From an uncultured Fibrobacter sp. (GTDB taxonomy: Bacteria; Fibrobacterota; Fibrobacteria; Fibrobacterales; Fibrobacteraceae): a DNA stretch of 31,224 nucleotides. A model generated the notes under the pieces. It was given only the letters and a program-made list of their open reading frames with translations. It was not told the DNA's origin and searched no databases. Every line of letters begins with the position of its first letter. Position 1 is the first letter of the stretch. A program made the position numbers and the translations under genes. Of this stretch, positions 23,011-30,925 are shown in pieces. The stretch covers positions 1 through 31,224 of the forward strand of contig CAKUXP010000029.1 in assembly GCA_934700345.1 (NCBI GenBank), read 5' to 3'.

Positions 23011-23235
23011 TTTTCTGCAACAAGAATAAGAGACGAATCTCAAAAATGTCAAGGATTATATCAGTAAATTTTCAAGGAACATTAAAACGGCACGTTGCGC
23101 AGGATTTGGCGTATTGGGCGGTTTTGGATTTTTTCTGGTACAGGTAGATTTTTTTTGATTTCGATCGTTATATAGGGTGGGCCGAATGTTTCGAACCTGC
23201 TTTCGCGGAGGCGTTTCCGTAAAAAGGAATTCAAG

Positions 23236-23991
23236 GTGGAATTTGAAGAAAAGGAAAAAACTTTCGAGAATTATCGAGGCGCGGGCGTCTATGCGGACCT
23301 GCTTCTCGACCGGACTTTCAAGAAGGCGTTCGATCCCGATTCGCCGAATAAAGTGTGCCTTATTGAACTCTTGAATGCTGTCCTTGAAGGGGAAATCGAC
23401 AGCCCGATCACAGAAGTGCATTCTCGGGACAAGGAACTCAGCAACGGTTCCAACGATAATCGGGCAAAACTCCGGGAACGAGATTGTTCGGACTTGAGCG
23501 GGACTCTTACTTTTGCGTTTGTGGAACTTCCGAAGTTTAAGAAGACGCTTGAGGAACTCGAAACGTCGCTCGACAGGGGGCTCTATGCACTGAGGAATAT
23601 CAAAAATCTTCGCAGAATGCCGGCATTCTACGCGGGGACTGCGTTTGAGCGCTTGTTTTCCGTTGCGGAACTAGCTAAATTGACAAAAGAGGAACAGAAA
23701 ATGATCGATGAAGCGCAAAAAGCGAAATGGGATGCCGAAGCCATTCGGGACTACGCCATCAAGAGCGGACGGAAAGAAGGGCTAGAACAAGGTTTCAAGG
23801 AAGGTGTCAAAAAGGGTGTTAAAAAAGGTGTCAAAGAGGGTGTCAAAAAAGGCGTCAAAAAAGGAATTTTGGAAGGAGAAAAACGAAAAGCCCGCGAAAT
23901 GGCAAAATCCTTGCGGGAACAAGGCGTTTCTGTTGAAATAATCGCCAAGGCTGCCAAACTTTCTGCCGATGAAATTCAGCAGTTGGAGTGA
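23236..23991 (+). CDS. Rpn/PD-(D/E)XK transposase-like protein, core deleted
   Basis: A 251-residue member of the Rpn (PDDEXK_2) family from a GTG at 23236 with AAGGA about 7 bases upstream. The N-terminus (YADLLLDRTFKKAFDPDSPNKVCLIELLNAVL, split here as YADLLLDRTFKKAF) and the later part (TFAFVELPKFKKTLEEL, FYAGTAFERLFSVAELAKLT) are normal for the family. Between NGSNDNRA and CSDLSGTL the usual 60-80 residues with the catalytic Asp and E-x-Q strand are missing, replaced by KLRERD. The frame is kept, but the nuclease must be dead. The C-terminal tail is (G-V-K-K/E)n plus a helix-turn-helix-like end (REQGVSVEIIAKAAKLSADEI). Family members act in RecA-independent recombination. This copy looks like a relic that is still open. 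Confidence 0.75.
   Translation: MEFEEKEKTFENYRGAGVYADLLLDRTFKKAFDPDSPNKVCLIELLNAVLEGEIDSPITEVHSRDKELSNGSNDNRAKLRERDCSDLSGTLTFAFVELPKFKKTLEELETSLDRGLYALRNIKNLRRMPAFYAGTAFERLFSVAELAKLTKEEQKMIDEAQKAKWDAEAIRDYAIKSGRKEGLEQGFKEGVKKGVKKGVKEGVKKGVKKGILEGEKRKAREMAKSLREQGVSVEIIAKAAKLSADEIQQLE
23791..23862 (+). repeat. 12-bp tandem repeat, six units, inside the Rpn-like gene
   Basis: Six in-frame copies of a GGTGTCAAAAAG-type unit (the first, GGTTTCAAGGAA, is diverged). They encode Gly-Val-Lys-Lys/Glu repeats in the tail. Such tails are common in Rpn-family proteins, and copy number can change by slippage without breaking the frame. Confidence 0.9.
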
Positions 23992-23994
23992 ACA

Positions 23995-24117
23995 GTGAAA
24001 AAAGAAGAACTCGTTGAAACCGTCAAAAAGACGATAGCGGCAAATTCCTGCTGCAAGGAATTAAAAGAAGCAGGGGAAGCCTAGCTAAAAGCCGATGAGG
24101 AGAACGGAAGGAGATAG
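23995..24117 (+). pseudogene. Small gene relic with apparent Trp-to-stop change
   Basis: A GTG at 23995, 3 bp after the Rpn-like stop, opens a frame for VKKEELVETVKKTIAANS then CCKELKEAGEA, closed by TAG at 24082-24084. It continues as LKADEENGRR to a second stop at 24115-24117. From memory, Rpn-like genes in this group are often followed by small proteins beginning KKEELI..AK..IAA.SCC.ELK.A.E.WL. If that is right, the TAG replaces the Trp codon TGG and the rest of the gene has been lost. The family has no function I can name, and this assignment is tentative. Confidence 0.4.
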
Positions 24118-24161
24118 GGAAAATCTTTGACGATCCCGAGTGGCTGTAAAGATCGAAAGGC

Positions 24162-25907
24162 TTAGGAACGGATGTACTTTCTCCAGTCGCCAAGTCCTGA
24201 AATATCCTGTACGGAAAATTTCTCCGCGTTTTCCAGGATGGAAGAGTCTCCGATAAATCCGGAAACGAAACGACCGTCGGATAGCTTTATTTTTCCGATG
24301 CCGAGCGGTGCTGGAATCTGTGCGACAAATTTTCCGAAATCCGCAGCGTTCATCGCGTAAAGTTCTACATAAAAATCTTTTTCCCCGCCGGCGAGAAGCG
24401 CCGGCTTTTGTGTCTTTCCGTCAGAGAAGGCGAACATCCGATATTCCTGTGCGGTCCTTGCGCTTTCTAGAAATTCCGCGTGAGAAATCTCGTCGTGAAG
24501 AGCTTCTCCTTTTAGGTGGGCTCCGCATACGGCAAATACAATCTTGGATTCAAATAGAGGCGCGACTTTTTCCGCAACATCGAAAAGCTTGAAATCGTCG
24601 AAGGCTTTGCCGACAATAGTGACACCGAACGGAAACCGGGTGACCGCCGGGTCGGAGCTGTTGGAGAACCCCGCGGGAATGGCGAGAGCCGAATAATCCA
24701 GAAGGTTCATGTAATTTGTGTAGTAGCCCAGGTTGGAATTGAGCCGTATCGGATCTTTTTCGACTTCTCCTGTCCTGTAAATCGTTCCGACCGTCGGCGT
24801 GAGAAGAACATCGACCTTGGAAAATTCCCTGTCCGCAATTTTCTTTTTTCCTTGCAGCCGGTGAAAGCCGGTGAAAACTTCGGACGGGTGCGGAATTCTT
24901 TTTGGCGCAATGATGGATCTTGTTACCGGATGGATTGAATCCGGATGTTCTTCGATGAATTTTCCGACGGCTTCGTAACGCTCAAAAACCCAGGGACCTT
25001 CGTAGAGCAGGCGTGCGGCTTCCAGAAATGGGGAAAATGAGATGCTTACTTTTTTCCCTCCGGCTTTTTCAAAAATCGAGACGGCTTTGTCGAATGCCTT
25101 TCGGAAGTCCTCGTTCCCAAAAAAATCCAGTTCGGAATTTTTTGGAACGCCGAAAGTCCAGTTTTCCGGTAGCCTTTCCGCTTTTCCGTTTCCACACCAC
25201 GGTGCGCTTCGGGAATAATCGTCTTCGATATCTTCGGCGGCGGCGATGGCCAGGATATATCTGGCATCGGAATGGTTCAAGGCGAAAATCGAAACGCAGT
25301 CTAGGCTTTTGCAGGCGGGAACGACTCCGCTTGTGCTAAGCAGTCCTCGCGTGGGCTTTACGCCGACCAAATTGTTGAAGGCGGCAGGAACCCTCCCGGA
25401 GCCGGCGGTATCGGTTCCTAGGGAAAAAGAGCATAGTCCGTAGGCGAGAGCGGCTGCGGAACCGGAGCTAGAACCGCCCGATATGTATTCGGGTGCAAAC
25501 CGGTTGGGAATGGCTCCGTATGGCGATCGGATTCCGACAAGTCCTGTCGCAAACTGGTCCATGTTTGTCTTGCCTAGCGGAATCGCTCCGAGCTCGACGA
25601 GACGCTCGACGATAAACGCGGAACGCTTCGGCCTGTAAGAAAAATCGGGACATGCGGCGGTTGTTGGCAGACCTTCCAAATCGATGTTGTCCTTTACGGC
25701 AAACGGAATACCGTAAAGGGGAAGATCCGCCGGCGAATGGGCGTCCAGTCTTTTCAGGTAGGCGTCTAGCTGTTCGGACGATTCCCGTGAAATCCAGATG
25801 GAAGATGGGGCGTTTTCAATTCGCCTTAGCGATTCGTCGATAACCGCTCGCGGAGAAAGTTCATGGTTGCGGTAGGCATTTAGCAGGGATGAAATTCGAT
25901 AGTCCAT
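24162..25907 (-). CDS. atzF: Allophanate hydrolase
   Basis: A 581-residue amidase-signature enzyme that splits allophanate (urea-1-carboxylate) to 2 NH3 and 2 CO2. The Ser-cisSer-Lys triad is visible: Lys in FAVKDNIDLEGLPTTAACP (about residue 72), cis-Ser in SGGSSSGSAAALAYG and the nucleophile Ser in LGTDTAGSGRVPA. The C-terminal 130 residues (AVCGAHLKGEALHDE, AEFLESARTA, EYRMFAF and a LSDGRFVSGFIGD end) form the extra domain found only in AtzF/DUR1-type allophanate hydrolases. Length matches (about 600). AGAGGA precedes the ATG closely. A 27-bp palindrome (25917-25943) lies 10 bp upstream and matches one at the ROK/transporter promoter, so the gene is probably controlled by the adjacent ROK regulator. 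Confidence 0.94.
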   Translation of the reverse strand: MDYRISSLLNAYRNHELSPRAVIDESLRRIENAPSSIWISRESSEQLDAYLKRLDAHSPADLPLYGIPFAVKDNIDLEGLPTTAACPDFSYRPKRSAFIVERLVELGAIPLGKTNMDQFATGLVGIRSPYGAIPNRFAPEYISGGSSSGSAAALAYGLCSFSLGTDTAGSGRVPAAFNNLVGVKPTRGLLSTSGVVPACKSLDCVSIFALNHSDARYILAIAAAEDIEDDYSRSAPWCGNGKAERLPENWTFGVPKNSELDFFGNEDFRKAFDKAVSIFEKAGGKKVSISFSPFLEAARLLYEGPWVFERYEAVGKFIEEHPDSIHPVTRSIIAPKRIPHPSEVFTGFHRLQGKKKIADREFSKVDVLLTPTVGTIYRTGEVEKDPIRLNSNLGYYTNYMNLLDYSALAIPAGFSNSSDPAVTRFPFGVTIVGKAFDDFKLFDVAEKVAPLFESKIVFAVCGAHLKGEALHDEISHAEFLESARTAQEYRMFAFSDGKTQKPALLAGGEKDFYVELYAMNAADFGKFVAQIPAPLGIGKIKLSDGRFVSGFIGDSSILENAEKFSVQDISGLGDWRKYIRS

Positions 25908-25916
25908 AAGATCCTC

Positions 25917-25943
25917 TACTTTGTAAAAGTATTTTATAAAGTA
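25917..25943. promoter_or_regulatory. Predicted ROK operator upstream of atzF
   Basis: A 27-bp palindrome with 13-base arms around a single central base. Left arm TACTTTGTAAAAG, right arm (reverse complement) TACTTTATAAAAT, 11 of 13 equal. It has the same length and centre spacing, and nearly the same sequence, as the site at 27103-27129. It ends 10 bp upstream of the atzF start codon region, where a bound protein would block transcription or initiation. AT-rich palindromes are usual for ROK regulators (NagC, XylR). Binding by the neighbouring ROK protein is inferred. Confidence 0.72.
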
Positions 25944-25991
25944 GTATAAAACTTCAAGGAATAGGGAAAAATTTTTCTTCTAAAAAATGCA

Positions 25992-26003
25992 CGGACGCGT
26001 CCG
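25992..26003. other. 12-bp GC-rich palindrome between rok and atzF
   Basis: A perfect CGGACGCGTCCG palindrome within otherwise very AT-rich DNA. It is unlike the 27-bp operator. It could be a weak hairpin after the rok gene or a site for another dimeric regulator. No T run follows closely. Confidence 0.35.
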
Positions 26004-26086
26004 GTTGGAAAATACGCACAACTATGTTATTGTAAAGAAATTTTAAAGACAAAAATGTTGCAAGAATTCTAAGAACTTTCGAATGT

Positions 26087-27064
26087 CTAGGTCTGGCTTT
26101 TTAGAAATGTTTCCGCGGCGATTTTCGCAAGTCCGCTAAAATATTCCTCTTGCGAATTCGGTAAAAAGACGAGATGGGGGAGATTCGGACGGTTCAGGTG
26201 CCGGTGCATTTTTTCGTTAAGGCCTTGTGTTGAAAGCTCTTTGGCGAAGCCGCCTGTGAAAACGATGACGGCGGGATCGATGAAGACCACCGTTGCAAGC
26301 AGGACCTGCAGGAGGTAGGGAAACGCCGTGGAGAGATCGCTGAAGATCTCGACCTGTTTCTGCTTTTGGAATGGAAACGGAAAGTAGGAAAGTTCGCCGG
26401 CGAGGTTGGCGTTTCCGCGCAGAATGTTGCCGTCAACGAGGAATCCGCCAGCGGGCGGATTGCCCTTTGGGACGAAGAGGATTGCAACGTTCCTTTCTTC
26501 GCTGTTTTTCTGGGAATAGCCCAGGGCTATCGCGTTCATGTCGTTCTCGATACGGACGGGAATTTTCAGCGTCTGGTAGAGTTCTTCGCCGAGGTTGGTA
26601 CCGTCTAGTTCGGGAAAATCGCAAAATTCGACAGTTCCGCCGTTAACTCCGCCTTGAATTCCGATTGCGATGGAGCTGATTCTGGGATTTCGGAGCAGGA
26701 TTTTCTGGATGCGTTTCCGGATGGTCTTTGCATCGATTCGCCTTTCCCTGAACTCGCCTCTTTCGAGAAGATTCTTCTGGGCGTCGAAAATGCGGAAGTA
26801 TATCGTTTGCGAGCCGCTTTCAAAAAGAGTACATAGGCATAGATACTGATGATTTTTCGCATTGTAACGATAGGATCTCGCCGGGCGTCCCCCGTTTGGC
26901 ATCCGAAATTTTTCCTCGACGATTTCGCCTTTTTTTAGCAGATCGTTTAGAATATACCCGCAGGTTGCCGTGGTAAGGCCTGTCGCCTTGGAAAGTTCCG
27001 GCTTGGTAATTGTCCCGCAGTGCAGCAGGATGCGCTTTATTTTTTCGGTAGAATTGCTTGCCAT
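26087..27064 (-). CDS. ROK-family transcriptional regulator
   Basis: A 325-residue protein with an N-terminal winged helix-turn-helix (residues about 8-60: ILLHCGTITKPELSKATGLTTATCGYILNDLLKKGEIVEE, split as ITKPELSKATGLT and ATCGYILNDLLKKG) and a C-terminal ROK fold. The sugar-kinase pattern is partly lost. The phosphate loop reads GIQGGVNGG, IENDMNAIALG keeps the usual Asp, and the zinc motif CxCGxxGCxE is replaced by a GNANLAGELSYFPFPF region without Cys. It is therefore a regulator, not a kinase, and may sense a non-sugar ligand. It sits between atzF and the divergent transporter/deiminase genes. A predicted operator lies 39-65 bp upstream of its own start, so autoregulation is likely. Confidence 0.9.
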   Translation of the reverse strand: MASNSTEKIKRILLHCGTITKPELSKATGLTTATCGYILNDLLKKGEIVEEKFRMPNGGRPARSYRYNAKNHQYLCLCTLFESGSQTIYFRIFDAQKNLLERGEFRERRIDAKTIRKRIQKILLRNPRISSIAIGIQGGVNGGTVEFCDFPELDGTNLGEELYQTLKIPVRIENDMNAIALGYSQKNSEERNVAILFVPKGNPPAGGFLVDGNILRGNANLAGELSYFPFPFQKQKQVEIFSDLSTAFPYLLQVLLATVVFIDPAVIVFTGGFAKELSTQGLNEKMHRHLNRPNLPHLVFLPNSQEEYFSGLAKIAAETFLKSQT

Positions 27065-27102
27065 GTTTCGAAACCCGTGAAAACGAGATACAATTTTGTC
27101 TT

Positions 27103-27129
27103 AACTTTATAAAATAATTTTAGAAAGTT
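27103..27129. promoter_or_regulatory. Predicted ROK operator in the divergent promoter region
   Basis: Left arm AACTTTATAAAAT (27103-27115), centre A, right arm ATTTTAGAAAGTT (27117-27129). The arms match at 12 of 13 positions. The same 27-bp design occurs upstream of atzF. A TTGTCT (27096-27101) followed 17 bases later by TTTAGA (27119-27124) could be the plus-strand promoter, in which case the site covers the spacer and -10. It lies between rok and the ABC transporter operon and could control both. Confidence 0.78.
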
Positions 27130-27261
27130 GTCAATGGATTTTTTTGAAAAAAGAATGAAACGTTCGAAAAACGGGAAAATTTGAAAGAAAAAGCCGAAAT
27201 GCCAAAAGTTGGTATTGTTTTTGCTTTGTTTTTTGCGAACATCTTTTCAAGCGAGGTCTTT

Positions 27262-28245
27262 ATGAAAATGTTCAAGTTGATGACTGTCGGCGCCTTGGCT
27301 TTTGCCGCTTCCCTTTATGCGGAAAAACCTGTCCTGAAAATCGCCTATAGCGATTGGCCTGGATGGACCGCCTGGGAAATCGCGGACAAGAAAGGGTTCT
27401 TTAAAAAGCACGATGTGAATGTCAAGCTGGAATGGTTTGATTATGGTCCGTCGATGGATGCGTTTGCAGCAAAAAAGGTCGATGCTGTCGGGGTGGCGAA
27501 TGGCGATGCGATGGTCCTCAATGCGACCGGCGCGCGAAACGTGACGGTTCTAATCAACGATTACAGCAACGGAAACGATAAGATTGTCGGTGCTCCGGGT
27601 ATCGCTTCTGTCAAGGATCTGAAAGGAAAAAAGGTCGGTGTGGAAATCGGATGCCTTTCCCATGCGCTCCTGATTAATGCGATTTTGAAAAACGGTCTGA
27701 AAGAGTCCGATGTCACCTTGGTGAATATGCCGACGCATCAAGCGGTACAAACCCTGGAAAGCGGAGAGGTCTCGGCGGTTGTCGCTTGGGTTCCCCATTC
27801 CGTAAACGCTCTAGAAAAGGTGAGCGGATCCAAGGAGTTGTACACCAGTGCGAATGAACCGGGAATCATTTACGATGTCCTTGCCGTTTCCCAAGAATCC
27901 CTGATGAAGAACAAGGCGGAATGGGCAAAGGTCGTTGCTGCCTGGGATGATGTTGTCGCCTACATCAACGATCCGAAGAACAAGGCGGAGATGATTAAGA
28001 TTTTGGCTGCTCGCGTCGGTGTTCCCGAGTCCCAATATGCGAAATTTATCGGCGGAACGCATTTCTTGCGGCTGAGCGAATCGGTCAAGTACTTTAAAAA
28101 GGACGATGGAAGTTACGGGTCGATTTACGGTTCTAGCAAGCGTGTCGATGAATTCTTCGTGAAAAACAAGGTCTATGACAAGCATGTCGATGTGAATCGC
28201 TATATCAATTCGTCTTTCACGGAAAACTTTCTGAAGGCGAAATAG
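27262..28245 (+). CDS. ABC importer substrate-binding protein (guanidine/urea-carboxylase locus type)
   Basis: From the ATG at 27262 (AGCGAGG upstream) it has 327 residues with a signal peptide MKMFKLMTVGALAFAASLYA cleaved before EKP. The TTG at 27181 would place an unlikely 27 residues ahead of it. The mature part is a NrtA/TauA/ThiY-like (NMT1) binding protein: LKIAYSDWPGWTAWEIADKKGF, the domain-I GVANGDAMVLNATGA region, LKGKKVGVEIGCLSHALL and VSAVVAWVPHSVNALEKV. Members of this subgroup sit next to urea/guanidine carboxylase genes. Substrate is therefore inferred from context as guanidine or urea. First gene of a plus-strand operon whose leader is about 130 bp. I see no guanidine riboswitch in it. 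Confidence 0.9.
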   Translation: MKMFKLMTVGALAFAASLYAEKPVLKIAYSDWPGWTAWEIADKKGFFKKHDVNVKLEWFDYGPSMDAFAAKKVDAVGVANGDAMVLNATGARNVTVLINDYSNGNDKIVGAPGIASVKDLKGKKVGVEIGCLSHALLINAILKNGLKESDVTLVNMPTHQAVQTLESGEVSAVVAWVPHSVNALEKVSGSKELYTSANEPGIIYDVLAVSQESLMKNKAEWAKVVAAWDDVVAYINDPKNKAEMIKILAARVGVPESQYAKFIGGTHFLRLSESVKYFKKDDGSYGSIYGSSKRVDEFFVKNKVYDKHVDVNRYINSSFTENFLKAK

Positions 28246-28290
28246 CTTGCGTTAAAAACCATATAAAGTTATTCAACCCGGAATCAAGAC

Positions 28291-29355
28291 ATGAAATCTC
28301 CCATTGGTATTCGAAAGGAAATCGGAAAAAAAGGAACGATGATTCTCGCTGTTCTTTCCTTTTTACTGCCGCTTGCGATTTGGTGCACGGTGAGTTATGT
28401 GCCGTTTATTTACCATCCGCTAGTACACATTACGGATGCCGGTGGGAGCATGTTTTGTGAAGCCGGCGATGAAATCGCCAAGGAAAACTTCATCGAGGAA
28501 AATGAAAGCCTTCGCGATGCCGGTGAAAAGGAGATGAAGGGTTTTCGTGTAAATCCGGCTTACCTGCCGGCTCCGCACCAAGTGGCGATGGCGTTTGTGA
28601 CGGCTTTTCGGACTCCGCCAAAACGCGATGGCGACGTCTGGTTCTACGAAAGCATTCTGCATTCGGTGCGAATCGTGTTCCTCGCGTTTTTCCTTTCGAG
28701 CCTTGTCGGGCTTCCGCTTGGAATTCTGAGCGGGTCGATTCCCTTTGTCGAAAAGTTAACGGCTCCGTTCCTTGAATTTTTCCGCTATTTTCCGGCTCCG
28801 GTCTTTGGGGCGCTTGCCGTTGCGATTCTAGGCATCAACGATGCGCCGAAAATTGCAATCATCATTATCGGAACTTTTTTCCAACAGGTTCCCATGATCA
28901 GCGCGACGACAAGGCGTGCGGATCCCGCCTTGACAGAAGCGGCTCGGACTCTCGGAGCGTCTCCGATACGTGTCCTCTTGAAAGTCATCATCCCGGAAAT
29001 CGCGCCGAAGCTTTACAAAGATATGCGGATTCTTCTGGGATGGGCCTGGACCTATCTGATTGTAGCGGAAGTTGTCGGTACGAGCTCCGGCATTACCTGG
29101 TTTATCAACCAGCAGGCGAAGTATCGCAATTTTGACAATGTCTATGCGGCGATCATGATCCTCGGTATTATCGGACTCGGCTGCGATATGATTCTTGCAA
29201 GAATCGGAAAGGACCTGTTTGCCTGGGAAGATGGTCGTGTCGCGATTCTCGGACGTATTCGCCGGGAATTGATGGGACCGCGGAACTACGTGTTCGCGTT
29301 TCGCCTGACACCTGAAGAAAAAGCGTTGAAGGAAAAGAACAATGGAAAGCTCTGA
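28291..29355 (+). CDS. ABC importer permease
   Basis: A 354-residue inner-membrane permease of the SsuC/TauC/NrtB type. An N-terminal membrane span (GTMILAVLSFLLPLAIW) is followed by about 70 residues of periplasmic loop containing many acidic residues (the GDEIAKENFIEENESLRDA segment), longer than in TauC. Five or so spans follow. The EAA loop that contacts the ATPase is EAARTLGASPIRVLLKVIIPE. Span sequences such as GWAWTYLIVAEVVGTSSGI are typical. It follows the binding-protein gene by 45 bp and overlaps the ATPase gene by 14 bp. Confidence 0.92.
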   Translation: MKSPIGIRKEIGKKGTMILAVLSFLLPLAIWCTVSYVPFIYHPLVHITDAGGSMFCEAGDEIAKENFIEENESLRDAGEKEMKGFRVNPAYLPAPHQVAMAFVTAFRTPPKRDGDVWFYESILHSVRIVFLAFFLSSLVGLPLGILSGSIPFVEKLTAPFLEFFRYFPAPVFGALAVAILGINDAPKIAIIIIGTFFQQVPMISATTRRADPALTEAARTLGASPIRVLLKVIIPEIAPKLYKDMRILLGWAWTYLIVAEVVGTSSGITWFINQQAKYRNFDNVYAAIMILGIIGLGCDMILARIGKDLFAWEDGRVAILGRIRRELMGPRNYVFAFRLTPEEKALKEKNNGKL

Positions 29356-30175
29356 TATGATTCTTGAAGCGAGAAATATCGTCAAGGAATTTCATGAAAG
29401 CGATGGCAGCGTTCGTCGCGTCCTAGACGGAATATCCTTTGGTGTCCGTCGTCGGGAGTTCCTTTCGATCATCGGACCTTCGGGCTGCGGAAAATCGACA
29501 TTGATCCGCATCGCAGCTGGGCTTGAAAACGCGACGTCCGGAGAGTTCTTTCTTGATGGAAAGAAGGTTTTCGGGACAAGCGCAGAACGCGGAATGGTGT
29601 TCCAGAAGTACACGCTTTTCCCTTGGCTTTCGGTGAAGCAGAATGTGAGATTTGGCCTGGAGGCTTCCGGCTATGGAAATGACGATGCAGACGCTACCGC
29701 CTTGCAGTGGCTGCAAATTGTCGGGCTTGAAAAATATGCGAACTACTACCCGAAGCAGCTTTCCGGCGGGATGCAGCAACGCGTGGCGATTGCACGGGCG
29801 CTGGCTCCCCAGCCTCGAGTCCTGTTGATGGACGAACCCTTTGGCGCGCTCGATGCGCAGACGCGTTCCCAGATGCAGAAATATCTGCTTGAAGTCTGGA
29901 AAAACATCGATATTACGATTCTCTTCGTGACGCACGATCTGGATGAAGCCGTGTTTCTTTCGGATAGGATCTTGACGCTCCAGGCGAATCCGGGAAAGGT
30001 TCGCGAACTGGTAACGGTCGATGTTCCGCGGCCCAGGACGGAAGAGAGCCTGTTCCTTTCGGAATTCGTTTCTCTGCGAAAGCATGTCGAAAACTTGATC
30101 CATCCGGTGTCGGAAAAGGCTCCAAGTGAAACTTTCAATATCGTAAACATGGTCGGCAGAAAGAATGCCGGCTGA
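29342..30175 (+). CDS. ABC importer ATPase
   Basis: A 277-residue cytoplasmic ATP-binding subunit. Walker A is GPSGCGKST (about residue 44), the Q-loop FQKYTLFPW, the signature LSGGMQQRVAIARAL, Walker B VLLMDEPFGALD and the H-loop VTHDLDEA. This is the NitT/TauT-type set (SsuB/TauB). The start at 29342 overlaps the permease by 14 bp with AAGGA just ahead. A second ATG at 29357, preceded by GGAAAG, is a credible alternative and would remove only five residues. It lies 20 bp before the first DUF1989 gene, within one operon. Confidence 0.95.
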   Translation: MESSDMILEARNIVKEFHESDGSVRRVLDGISFGVRRREFLSIIGPSGCGKSTLIRIAAGLENATSGEFFLDGKKVFGTSAERGMVFQKYTLFPWLSVKQNVRFGLEASGYGNDDADATALQWLQIVGLEKYANYYPKQLSGGMQQRVAIARALAPQPRVLLMDEPFGALDAQTRSQMQKYLLEVWKNIDITILFVTHDLDEAVFLSDRILTLQANPGKVRELVTVDVPRPRTEESLFLSEFVSLRKHVENLIHPVSEKAPSETFNIVNMVGRKNAG

Positions 30176-30195
30176 AAACAGATAGAGGTAATCCT

Positions 30196-30912
30196 ATGGA
30201 AAACGAAAAAGTCTTAAGTTCCAAAGTCATCGCTGGCGGCTGGAATTACTCGCGCATCGTAAAGAGGGGTCAGAAGATTCGCTTGACGGACGTGGAAGGC
30301 GGTGCGAACGCTTCGCTTCTCTGTTACAACGCGAAGAACTTTACGGAACGCTTCAATCTGGGCGATACGCTCAAAATTCAGCATGTTTGCCGGATTGCGG
30401 AGAACTGCTGCCTTTACGGCGATATGGGGCGGATTCTCCTGAGCGTCGTAAAGGATACGGTCGGGTGGCACGATCCGCTCTGCGGTTGCACCCATGCAAA
30501 TCTTATCAAGGAACGTTTTGGCGTCCACGATTATCAGCGTTTCCGCAACGATTTCTACCGCAACGGATATGATTCGCTTCTCGTGGAAATCGGAAAATAC
30601 GGGATGACAAAGCGCGACTTTACGGAGCTTGTCAATTTCTTTTCAAAGGTTGTCGTTACGGCGGATGGAAAGATGGCTTTTGTGGAAAACAATTCAAAGG
30701 CGGGTGATTTTGTGGAGCTTCGCGCGGAAATGGATACGCTTGTTGTCATCGACACGGGAATGCATCCGCTGAATCCGTCGAAGGAATACCTGAGAAAGCC
30801 GGTGAAAGTGGAACTTCTCCCCTGTGAAATCTCGACCGCTGCCGATCCGTGCTTTACGTGGTGCCCGGAAAATGTCCGAGGCTTTGCCAACACACTCGAC
30901 TACAACCTTTAA
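30196..30912 (+). CDS. Carboxyguanidine deiminase subunit (DUF1989, UAAP2-type)
   Basis: A 238-residue DUF1989 'urea carboxylase-associated' protein. It has the GGWNYSRIVKRGQKIRLTDVEGGANASLL opening (split as GGWNYSRIVKRGQ and DVEGGANASLLCYN), YGDMGRILLSVVKDTVGWHD, then PLCGCTH and, near the end, DPCFTWCPENVRGFANTL. Paired DUF1989 proteins from such operons have been shown in Pseudomonas to form the CgdAB carboxyguanidine deiminase, which turns carboxyguanidine into allophanate and NH3. Cys and His clusters here may bind metal. Which subunit this is I assign from operon order and the UAAP2-like opening, with modest confidence. GAGG lies ahead of the ATG. Confidence 0.85.
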   Translation: MENEKVLSSKVIAGGWNYSRIVKRGQKIRLTDVEGGANASLLCYNAKNFTERFNLGDTLKIQHVCRIAENCCLYGDMGRILLSVVKDTVGWHDPLCGCTHANLIKERFGVHDYQRFRNDFYRNGYDSLLVEIGKYGMTKRDFTELVNFFSKVVVTADGKMAFVENNSKAGDFVELRAEMDTLVVIDTGMHPLNPSKEYLRKPVKVELLPCEISTAADPCFTWCPENVRGFANTLDYNL

Positions 30913-30925
30913 TCGGAGGTCCGCT

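Noticed and set aside
22721..23023. Minus-strand frame of 100 residues across the 100-bp inverted repeat
   Set aside because: Most of its codons are the hairpin arms themselves. I prefer a DNA or RNA structure over a protein.
23056..23421. Minus-strand frame of 121 residues upstream of and into the Rpn-like gene
   Set aside because: It overlaps the conserved N-terminus of the Rpn-like gene antisense and shows no recognisable domain.
27130..27261. Guanidine-I (ykkC) or guanidine-II riboswitch in the transporter leader
   Set aside because: Neither the ykkC conserved blocks nor twin ACGR-loop hairpins are visible. A single ACGG occurs without flanking stems.
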